Positions 1 to 5,204 of a DNA stretch of 6,915 bases are shown here, in pieces. Every line of letters begins with the position of its first letter. Position 1 is the first letter of the stretch. The translations under genes and the position numbers were made by a program. Below the pieces are notes generated by a model. The model made no database searches, was not told the origin of the DNA, and saw nothing but the letters and a program-made list of their open reading frames with translations. The DNA is from Candidatus Omnitrophota bacterium (GTDB taxonomy: Bacteria; Omnitrophota; Gorgyraeia; Duberdicusellales; 4484-171), in the NCBI GenBank assembly GCA_028710385.1, contig JAQTUC010000079.1:1-6915 (forward strand), in the 5' to 3' direction.

Positions 1-1
1 G

Positions 2-145
2 GGCGTGAATGTCACGGAAATAAGGGCAACTTCCATATATAAAGAAATTATGCGTATGAAGCTTACCTATACTGAGGCAGACCTTGATAAGATCGCAAAG
101 CTTCCGGAAAAAATAGATCAATCTTTTATAGAGCTGGGTGTTTAA
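2..145 (+). CDS. ntpA: V/A-type ATPase subunit A (catalytic), C-terminal 47 residues only
   Basis: An open frame enters from the left edge and ends at TAA 143-145, giving 47 residues that finish in ...SFIELGV. The piece is helical and charged (for example YKEIMRMK and EADLDKIAKLPEKI), which fits the C-terminal helical domain of the catalytic A subunit of V/A-type ATPases. The main argument is position: it ends one base before subunit B, and A-B-D is the standard order in bacterial and archaeal V/A-ATPase operons. None of the nucleotide-binding motifs lie in the window, so the identity rests on context more than on sequence. Subunit A hydrolyses or makes ATP in the cytoplasmic A3B3 head. Confidence 0.75.
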   Translation, partial: GVNVTEIRATSIYKEIMRMKLTYTEADLDKIAKLPEKIDQSFIELGV

Positions 146-146
146 A

Positions 147-1553
147 ATGAAAGAATATAATTTAAGAGAATATCTTGGGTTAGAGGAAATAGTGGGCCCG
201 GTTTTTGTTATCCGCAACATTCATAATGTGGGTTACAACGAACTGGTTGACATAATAGACCATGAGGGGAAAACCAGGCTTGGTATAATCATTGAAGCGG
301 GGAAGGGTTACGCTATAGTTGAAGTTTTAGGAGGAACAAGCGGCCTTGCTCTTAAATCAAGCAAAATAAGGTTTAAAGAAAAACCGCTCATGGTCGGAGT
401 TTCTGAGGATGTTTTGGGCAGAGTTTTTGACGGCCTTGGAAACCCGCTTGATAATATGTCAAAGCCGCTTTATGAAGATTATGTTGACGTTAACGGCTTT
501 GCTATAAATCCTACCGCGCGCGATTATCCTAAAAATATAATTGAAACAGGTATATCTTCAATAGACGTAATGAACACACTTATAAGGGGGCAGAAGCTTC
601 CGATATTTTCCGGAAGCGGGCTCCCCCACGATTTAATTGCAACGCAAATCGCCCGCCAGGCGCACGTTCAGAACGAAAAATTCTGCGTTATGTTTGTTGC
701 GATGGGAGTTAAGTACGATACCGCTAAATTTTTCATAAAAAGCTTTGAAGACTCCGGTGTTCTTGAGCGCGTTACTATGTTTTTAAGCCTTGCGGACAGC
801 CCTTCAATTGAAAGGCTGCTTACGCCAAAGCTCGCATTAAGCTGCGCTGAATTTCTGGCGTTTAAGAAAAATATGCACGTTCTTGTGGTAATGACCGATA
901 TGTCAAACTACTGCGAAGCGCTTCGCGAACTTTCAACCATACGAGGAGAAATCCCGGCGAGAAAAGGTTATCCCGGCTATCTTTACAGCGACCTTGCGGG
1001 TTTGTACGAACGCGCCGGAATGATTAAAGGCATAAACGGCTCAATAACCCAGCTGCCTATTCTTACTATGCCTAACGACGATATCACGCATCCTATACCG
1101 GATTTAACCGGATATATTACAGAAGGCCAGATTGTTCTTGAAAGAGAAATGTACGCAAGAGGAATATATCCGCCTGTAGCGGGCCTTCCGTCGCTTTCGC
1201 GCCTTATGAAAGACAATATAGGAGAAGGCATGACAAGGGAAGACCACCCGGCGCTCGCCTCGCAGCTTTTTGCCTGCTACGCAAAGGTAAAAGATATACG
1301 CGCTCTTGCATCTATTATCGGAGAAGAGGAATTATCCCCCCTGGATAATCTTTATCTTAAATTCGGCGATGAATTTGAGAAAAAGTTTTTAACTCAGGGC
1401 TATTACGAGAACCGTTCGCTTGTGCAGGGGCTTGATCTTGGCTGGAAAGTTCTTTCTGCTCTTCCTGCTGATGAGCTTGTCAGGATACGCGAGGAATTAA
1501 TCAGGAAGTATTACAAGAAAAGAGAAGAGACGCCCAAGGCTAAGGAAATATGA
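147..1553 (+). CDS. ntpB: V/A-type ATPase subunit B (non-catalytic head subunit)
   Basis: A 468-residue protein of normal family length. It alternates with subunit A in the cytoplasmic A3B3 hexamer and contributes to the nucleotide sites at the interfaces. Diagnostic stretches are GRVFDGLGNP (about 91-100), the degenerate P-loop equivalent FSGSGLPHD (154-162) followed by IATQIARQA, VVMTDMSNYCEALRE (247-261), GYPGYLYSDLAGLYERAG (274-291) and ITQLPILTMPNDDITHPIPD (300-319). PSLSRLM (348-354) follows; its Arg352 matches the arginine supplied to the catalytic site in this family. The P-loop lacks the GKT signature, as expected for B rather than A. I chose ATG 147 over the in-frame GTG at 138 because the GTG overlaps the end of the upstream gene and MKEYNLREY resembles family N-termini. 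The gene starts one base after the A stop and overlaps subunit D by 4 nt. Whether the complex moves H+ or Na+ cannot be told, as the membrane subunits are not here. Confidence 0.97.
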   Translation: MKEYNLREYLGLEEIVGPVFVIRNIHNVGYNELVDIIDHEGKTRLGIIIEAGKGYAIVEVLGGTSGLALKSSKIRFKEKPLMVGVSEDVLGRVFDGLGNPLDNMSKPLYEDYVDVNGFAINPTARDYPKNIIETGISSIDVMNTLIRGQKLPIFSGSGLPHDLIATQIARQAHVQNEKFCVMFVAMGVKYDTAKFFIKSFEDSGVLERVTMFLSLADSPSIERLLTPKLALSCAEFLAFKKNMHVLVVMTDMSNYCEALRELSTIRGEIPARKGYPGYLYSDLAGLYERAGMIKGINGSITQLPILTMPNDDITHPIPDLTGYITEGQIVLEREMYARGIYPPVAGLPSLSRLMKDNIGEGMTREDHPALASQLFACYAKVKDIRALASIIGEEELSPLDNLYLKFGDEFEKKFLTQGYYENRSLVQGLDLGWKVLSALPADELVRIREELIRKYYKKREETPKAKEI

Positions 1554-2167
1554 GAGCCAACATAGCGGCAACAAAAACAAATCTTTTACGCATCAAAAAA
1601 ACCCTTGCTCTTACTGAAGAGGGGCACGAACTTCTTGATGAGAAAAGGCGCCTACTCATAGCAGAGCTTACTTCCATCATACATATCGTAGATAAGCTGC
1701 AGCGCGATTTAGATGAGGCAATAGCAAAAGCTTATGTTTTGGTTGACAGGGCAACGATAGTTATGGGAAGGCAAAAAATGGAAACGCTTAGCGCCGCGAT
1801 TGATATAAAGAGTTCAATAAATATTTCAAGCCGCAGGGTAATGGGCGTCAGCATCCCGGCGATAGACCTCAGTATTAATGAAAACGCGCCCTTTTACAGC
1901 CCCACAGGCGTAAGTTTTTATACGGAAGAAGTAATAGCCAAGTTTAAAGAAGTTATCCGGCTGATTTCGCAGTTTGCCGAGAAAAAAATCGCTTTACTTC
2001 GCATAGCTAAAGAGGTTCAGAAAACAATAAGAAAGGTAAATGCCCTTGAAAAAATTCATTTGCCGTATTTCAGGGAAACTCTTAAATATATAAGCGACAG
2101 GCTGGAAGAGGAATCGCGCGAGGCATTCTCTATGCTTAAACTTATAAAAGAAAGGCTGGGCAGATAA
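1550..2167 (+). CDS. ntpD: V/A-type ATPase subunit D (central rotor stalk)
   Basis: A 205-residue protein, the usual size for subunit D, which forms the coiled-coil central shaft turning inside the A3B3 head (the counterpart of F-ATPase gamma). The N-terminus (IAATKTNLLRIKKTLALTEEGHELLDEKRRLL, 5-36, a long helix) and the C-terminal RKVNALEKIHLPYFRETLKY (161-180), followed by an acidic helix to about 200, are the two strands of the antiparallel coiled coil. The short RRVMGVSIPAID (95-106) is the typical middle segment. ATG overlaps the B stop as ATGA (1550-1553), with AAGGA at 1542-1546 as a close ribosome-binding site, so translation is probably coupled. The gene directly downstream is a stress-protein homologue, not ATPase subunit I or K as in several bacterial operons. 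Confidence 0.96.
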   Translation: MRANIAATKTNLLRIKKTLALTEEGHELLDEKRRLLIAELTSIIHIVDKLQRDLDEAIAKAYVLVDRATIVMGRQKMETLSAAIDIKSSINISSRRVMGVSIPAIDLSINENAPFYSPTGVSFYTEEVIAKFKEVIRLISQFAEKKIALLRIAKEVQKTIRKVNALEKIHLPYFRETLKYISDRLEEESREAFSMLKLIKERLGR

Positions 2168-2650
2168 ATGTCTTCAATAAAAAATATCGCTGTTTCTCTT
2201 TCCGGAAGCGCGGCGTCATTGTGCACCGCGAAATACGCAATCTATCTGGCGAAACAGCTGAATGCAAAACTTTTTGCGGTTTATGTGATAGACGCAAGAA
2301 GCCTGCGTGAGCTTTTAAAGACAGGCGTATTCCTGGAGGTTGAAGCAAGTGAGCATGAGCGCGACTTAAAGGACCAGGGTTCAAATACGCTGGAAAGAGT
2401 GAAAAAACTGGCTGAAGTGAAAAAGGTTGAATATGAAGGAATTCTTTTAAAAGGAGTGGTCCACGAAGAGGTGACGAACGCGGCGCGCAATCTTCCGGCA
2501 GATTTGCTTGTTATAGGGGAGCTGCGCGAATTGGCATCGTGCCGTGAAATATTTTACGATGAGGGAGAAAGGATTTTCAGGGAGTCGCCTTGCCCGGTTG
2601 TAGTTGTTAAAAATCCGGAAGAGGTTGATAGATTGTATAGAGAATTATAA
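2168..2650 (+). CDS. Universal stress protein (UspA-like) with degenerate nucleotide-binding motif
   Basis: A 160-residue single-domain protein with the Usp fold. It has a first beta strand (KNIAVSLSGSAAS, 5-17), a helix with AKYAIYLAKQLNAKL (21-35), then FAVYVID (36-42), and a late strand ADLLVIGEL (111-119). SPCPVVVVK (140-148) is the typical C-terminal strand. In ATP-binding members the first strand carries an Asp (VDGS); here it is Ser12 (LSGS). The glycine-rich motif G-2X-G-9X-G-S/T is mostly lost: only Gly117 remains, Arg120 sits at the second Gly, and no G-S/T precedes the GERIFRESPCP helix. It may therefore not bind ATP, or may bind another ligand. The start codon abuts the stop of subunit D (0 nt) without a strong Shine-Dalgarno, so it is probably translated together with the ATPase. 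Usp proteins are soluble cytoplasmic dimers with roles in stress and energy shortage. The specific role here is unknown; a link to ATPase state is only inferred from position. Confidence 0.85.
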   Translation: MSSIKNIAVSLSGSAASLCTAKYAIYLAKQLNAKLFAVYVIDARSLRELLKTGVFLEVEASEHERDLKDQGSNTLERVKKLAEVKKVEYEGILLKGVVHEEVTNAARNLPADLLVIGELRELASCREIFYDEGERIFRESPCPVVVVKNPEEVDRLYREL

Positions 2651-2685
2651 CAGTAAGGATAAACTATTGTTAAAACAACAAAGTT

Positions 2686-2691
2686 GGGAGG
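2686..2691 (+). promoter_or_regulatory. Ribosome-binding site of the EIIA gene (GGGAGG)
   Basis: GGGAGG lies 7 nt before ATG 2699. It decides the start: an in-frame TTG at 2684 overlaps this site and cannot use it, so the protein begins at ATG 2699. This is the best Shine-Dalgarno in the first gene block and suggests independent, stronger initiation here. Confidence 0.8.
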
Positions 2692-2698
2692 TCGTGCG

Positions 2699-3169
2699 AT
2701 GAAGATATCAGATTACCTTAAAAAAGAATTTTGCATAATGGATTTAAAGGCAGGCAACAAGGAGCAGGCCATCAGGGAAGTTGCCAACTGTCTTACTGTT
2801 AACGGTAAGATAAAGGACAAAGAAAAATTCATACACGACATACTTGAGCGCGAAAGCTTAGGCTCAACAGGAATAGGGCATAAGGTTGCGATACCTCATT
2901 CGCGCACAGAAGTCGTTAATGGTTTCGCCATAGGCTTCGGCCGTTCAAAAGAAGGCATAGATTTTAAGGCGCTTGACGGGGACAAGGTTAATCTTATTTT
3001 TCTTATGGGCGCAAACCCCAGCGAGCTTAACCTTTATCTAAGGCTCCTTGCCGAACTTTCAAGGTTGCTTATGGAAAATTCTTTCCGCCGTGAACTGATT
3101 GCCGCAAACACAGGGGATGAGGTTGTTGATATAATAAGGAAATACGAAGCGGGCGGAATAGTGAAATGA
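2699..3169 (+). CDS. PTS EIIA type-2 (fructose/nitrogen family) stand-alone domain protein
   Basis: A 156-residue protein consisting of one PTS EIIA type-2 domain, as in fructose/mannitol EIIA and the nitrogen-PTS protein PtsN. The active-site region GSTGIGHKVAIPHSR (55-69) contains the phosphorylatable histidine as His67 in IPHSR, and FGRSKEGIDFKALDG (80-94) and VNLIFLMGAN (97-106) follow as in the family. These domains accept phosphate from HPr-His-P. Fused or partnered EIIB/EIIC would pass it to sugar, but none is visible here, so a regulatory PtsN-like role is more likely than transport. The start is set by the GGGAGG site. The stop overlaps glgC as ATGA (3166-3169), which points to coupled translation and a possible link between PTS state and glycogen synthesis. 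Domain assignment is firm; the function and target are inferred. Confidence 0.9.
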   Translation: MKISDYLKKEFCIMDLKAGNKEQAIREVANCLTVNGKIKDKEKFIHDILERESLGSTGIGHKVAIPHSRTEVVNGFAIGFGRSKEGIDFKALDGDKVNLIFLMGANPSELNLYLRLLAELSRLLMENSFRRELIAANTGDEVVDIIRKYEAGGIVK

Positions 3170-4386
3170 TAAAAACACAAAGCAGAGAAATTCTTTCAAT
3201 GGTTATGGCAGGCGGCCGCGGCGAACGCCTGTATCCTTTAACTCTTGAGCGCACCAAGCCGTCTGTGCCCTTCGGCGGAAAATACAGGATAATAGACTTT
3301 GCTCTCAGCAATCTTATAAATTCAGGTATCTATTCAATATATGTCCTTGTGCAGTACAAGTCGCAGTCCCTTATAGAGCACATAAGAACCACCTGGAGCA
3401 AGGGCGGTGTTTCAACAAAACACTTCGTAACGGTAGTCCCCCCGCAGATGCGCAAAAAGCAGGAATGGTACAAAGGGACAGCTGACTCAATATACCAGAA
3501 TATAAACCTGGTTTATGACTATAAACCAAGGTTTGTTGCGATATTTGCCGGAGACCATATTTACAGGATGAATATAAGCGAAATGATTGACTATCATTTG
3601 CGTAAAAAAGCCCACCTTACAATTTCTGTTATGCCTATGGAGTCAAAGTATTCCAGCCAGTTCGGCATTGTCGGCACTGAAGAAGACGGCAGGGTGAAAA
3701 GCTTTGAGGAGAAACCTGTAATCTCCGGAAAGAAAACAGTATTTGCCTCAATGGGAAATTATATTTTTGACACTGATTTTCTTATAGATGTCCTTGAGGA
3801 TGACGCCAAAAGAGACACCAGCCGTGATTTTGGAAAAGATATCATACCGCATCTCGCCAAAAAACACGCCAAGGTTTACGCGTATGATTTTTCAAAAAAC
3901 AGAATACCTTATCTTAACAAATATGAAAACCCGTTTTACTGGAAAGACGTCGGAACAATTAGCAGCTATTGGCAAGCAAATATGGATTTATTGGGAAGAG
4001 AGCCCATACTTGACCTTGATAACCAATCCTGGCCTATTTATGCCTCAAACCTGGACAGCCCGCCGGCGAGAATTATAGGTTCAGAGACAGAAAACTCTCT
4101 TATCTGCGAAGGATCAAAAATATACGGAGCAAAAATAAAAAATTCAATTATAGGCAGAGCCGTTGAAGTGGACCAGGGCTGCACTATTGAAGATTCCATA
4201 GTGATGGATTTTACCCACATAAACAAAAATTCGCATCTTAAAAAAGTCATAGCAGACCGCTTCAACACAATAGCCCGCGACAGCCGCATAGGTTACAATA
4301 AAAAAGAAGACGGTAAAAATTATTGCGTTGATTCATCGGGGATTACCGTGGGTAAGCGCGGCTCAAGAAAAGCATATTATTTTTAA
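3166..4386 (+). CDS. glgC: Glucose-1-phosphate adenylyltransferase (ADP-glucose pyrophosphorylase)
   Basis: A 406-residue protein, normal GlgC length. It converts glucose-1-phosphate and ATP to ADP-glucose and pyrophosphate, the committed step of bacterial glycogen synthesis. The N-terminal nucleotidyltransferase domain has AGGRGERL (15-22), KPSVPFGGKYRIIDFALSN (31-49), WYKGTADSIYQN (101-112) and AGDHIYRM (128-135, with Asp130 matching E. coli Asp142). FEEKP (180-184) carries Lys183, matching the glucose-1-phosphate-binding Lys195. YWKDVGTISSYWQANMDLL (258-276) closes the domain. The rest (about 295-400) has the left-handed beta-helix pattern (IIGSETENSLICEGSKI, then KNSIIG, IEDSIVM). An ungapped alignment of residues 15-45 puts Glu28 where E. 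coli has the fructose-1,6-bisphosphate-activator lysine 39, so allosteric control probably differs. It is the last gene before a large palindrome. The Shine-Dalgarno is weak (GGGCGGA 3151-3157), consistent with coupling to EIIA. Confidence 0.96.
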   Translation: MIKTQSREILSMVMAGGRGERLYPLTLERTKPSVPFGGKYRIIDFALSNLINSGIYSIYVLVQYKSQSLIEHIRTTWSKGGVSTKHFVTVVPPQMRKKQEWYKGTADSIYQNINLVYDYKPRFVAIFAGDHIYRMNISEMIDYHLRKKAHLTISVMPMESKYSSQFGIVGTEEDGRVKSFEEKPVISGKKTVFASMGNYIFDTDFLIDVLEDDAKRDTSRDFGKDIIPHLAKKHAKVYAYDFSKNRIPYLNKYENPFYWKDVGTISSYWQANMDLLGREPILDLDNQSWPIYASNLDSPPARIIGSETENSLICEGSKIYGAKIKNSIIGRAVEVDQGCTIEDSIVMDFTHINKNSHLKKVIADRFNTIARDSRIGYNKKEDGKNYCVDSSGITVGKRGSRKAYYF

Positions 4387-4484
4387 GGCACAGATGTATG
4401 TGTCACGTAACACGTATCAGGTAACACGTTTTGAAAACGTGATACGTGTTATGTGATGCTTTTTTAAATCTGTGATTATCTGCC
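4387..4484 (+). repeat. Palindromic element with nested inverted repeats filling the glgC-nitroreductase gap
   Basis: The gap is almost one imperfect palindrome. Outer arms are GGCA at 4387-4390 with TGCC at 4481-4484, and CACAGAT 4389-4395 with ATCTGTG 4468-4474. Inside, 4403-4419 pairs with 4440-4456 over 17 bp with one G-T pair, and CGTT 4427-4430 pairs with AACG 4436-4439. The nonamer GTAACACGT occurs directly at 4407-4415 and 4421-4429. ATCTG also recurs at 4468-4472 and 4478-4482. Such low-complexity palindromes (motifs around CACGTAACACGTATCA) look like dispersed intergenic repeats or small non-autonomous elements. No transposase is present and copy number cannot be judged from one window. 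Confidence 0.65.
4403..4465 (+). terminator. Probable rho-independent terminator after glgC
   Basis: A long hairpin (arms 4403-4419 and 4440-4456, 17 pairs including one G-U, plus an inner 4-bp stem) is followed after TGC by six Ts (4460-4465). A 7-nt bulge (4420-4426) interrupts the left side. It lies 16 nt past the glgC stop. The stem is AT-rich at its base but long. The same bases form the core of the wider palindromic element, so it may be a repeat that doubles as a terminator. Confidence 0.6.
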
Positions 4485-4490
4485 TAAAAC

Positions 4491-5024
4491 ATGAATGTAT
4501 TTGATGCGATAAAAAAAAGAAGAAGTATACGCGGCTATCTGGATAAGCCGGTTGAAAAAGATAAACTTTCAGAAATTATTGAAGCGGCGAGGCTTGCTCC
4601 TTCTGCTTCAAACAGGCAGGAGTGGAGGTTTGTCGTAGTTACCGATAAAAAACTGCGGATAGGGCTTAAAACAGCAGCCAAGGGCCAGGCATTCGTAGGA
4701 GAAGCGCCGGTGGTTATTGCCTGCTGCGCCGAAACCGACAACCATTTAATGACTTGCGGCCAGCTGTGTTACCCTATAGATGTGGCAATAGCTATAGACC
4801 ACATGACGCTTGCCGCAATAGAACGCGGGCTTGGCACCTGCTGGGTCGGGGCTTTTCACGAAGAAGAAGTAAAAAAGATCCTTGATATTCCAAAAGACGT
4901 AAGAGTCGTTGAATTGCTTTGCCTGGGTTATGCAAAAGAAGAACCAAAGCAGCCAAAAGAGCGCCTGGATATAGAAAAAATAGCTTTTTCGCAAATATGG
5001 AATAAACCCTACCATAGTAAGTGA
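4491..5024 (+). CDS. Nitroreductase family protein (FMN-dependent oxidoreductase)
   Basis: A 177-residue protein of the nitroreductase fold, which uses FMN and NAD(P)H to reduce nitro compounds, quinones or flavins; the natural substrate is usually unknown. The N-terminus FDAIKKRRSIRGYLDKPV (4-21) has the basic RRSIR FMN-phosphate motif. LAPSASNRQEWRFVVV (35-50) is the second FMN-contact stretch, and AAIERGLGTCWVGAF (108-122) with LCLGYAKEEP (143-152) completes the family pattern. It is unusually cysteine-rich (Cys78, 79, 89, 93, 117, 144), including a CC-x9-C-x3-C group in TCGQLCYPIDVAIAIDHM. This is not the CX2CX2C spacing of a ferredoxin domain. The start is fixed by an in-frame stop at 4485-4487, directly upstream. 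There is no Shine-Dalgarno: the leader is the edge of the palindromic element. It appears to be transcribed separately or by read-through from glgC. Confidence 0.9.
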   Translation: MNVFDAIKKRRSIRGYLDKPVEKDKLSEIIEAARLAPSASNRQEWRFVVVTDKKLRIGLKTAAKGQAFVGEAPVVIACCAETDNHLMTCGQLCYPIDVAIAIDHMTLAAIERGLGTCWVGAFHEEEVKKILDIPKDVRVVELLCLGYAKEEPKQPKERLDIEKIAFSQIWNKPYHSK

Positions 5025-5050
5025 CATCAATAAATCCACAGCAAAATTAA

Positions 5051-5081
5051 TGCGCAAAATGTGCCGCAGCGGGATTTTTTT
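5051..5081 (+). terminator. Possible weak terminator downstream of the nitroreductase gene
   Basis: Short complementary pieces (TGCG 5051-5054 with CGCA 5065-5068, or CCG 5064-5066 with CGG 5070-5072) come just before seven Ts (5075-5081). The stems are short and compete with each other, so this is a weak call, supported mainly by the T-tract and by the promoter that follows. Confidence 0.3.
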
Positions 5082-5120
5082 GTTTCTTTGGGGCAGGGCT
5101 TTTGTTTTGCTTTCTCAGGA

Positions 5121-5148
5121 TTGATTTTTAGCAATTGGGTGGTATAAT
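5121..5148 (+). promoter_or_regulatory. Sigma-70-type promoter for pta-ackA
   Basis: TTGATT at 5121-5126 and a perfect TATAAT at 5143-5148 are 16 nt apart. TGG directly before the -10 (5140-5142) makes an extended -10. Transcription would begin near 5154-5157, giving a leader of about 50 nt before pta. It is the clearest promoter in the window and marks pta as the first gene of a new unit. Confidence 0.75.
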
Positions 5149-5193
5149 TAACAAGTTTTTTAACTTAAACATTACATCTTCATTTATTCCAAA

Positions 5194-5201
5194 GGGAGGA
5201 G
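5194..5201 (+). promoter_or_regulatory. Strong ribosome-binding site of pta (GGGAGGAG)
   Basis: GGGAGGAG sits just before ATG 5205, with the GGAGG core ending 5 nt from the start. This is close to the full anti-Shine-Dalgarno complement and, with the extended -10 promoter, suggests high expression of pta. Confidence 0.85.
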
Positions 5202-5204
5202 AAC

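Noticed and set aside
138..146. GTG at 138 as the start of subunit B
   Set aside because: It overlaps the end of the subunit A gene and would add only MFK before a good ATG at 147, which fits family N-termini.
2684..2698. TTG at 2684 as the start of the EIIA protein
   Set aside because: It overlaps the GGGAGG site that properly serves ATG 2699.
3788..4078. 96-residue plus-strand open frame inside glgC
   Set aside because: Out-of-frame shadow of a strongly conserved glgC region, without a ribosome-binding site or domain.
4403..4456. CRISPR-like or tRNA-like structure in the glgC-nitroreductase gap
   Set aside because: Only two copies of a nonamer at a 14-nt step, no spacers, and no cloverleaf or CCA end; a palindrome/terminator explains it better.
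4746..5057. 103-residue minus-strand open frame with hydrophobic, Phe-rich stretches
   Set aside because: Antisense to the nitroreductase gene; the Phe-rich look comes from reading Lys/Glu-rich codons on the other strand, and there is no ribosome-binding site.
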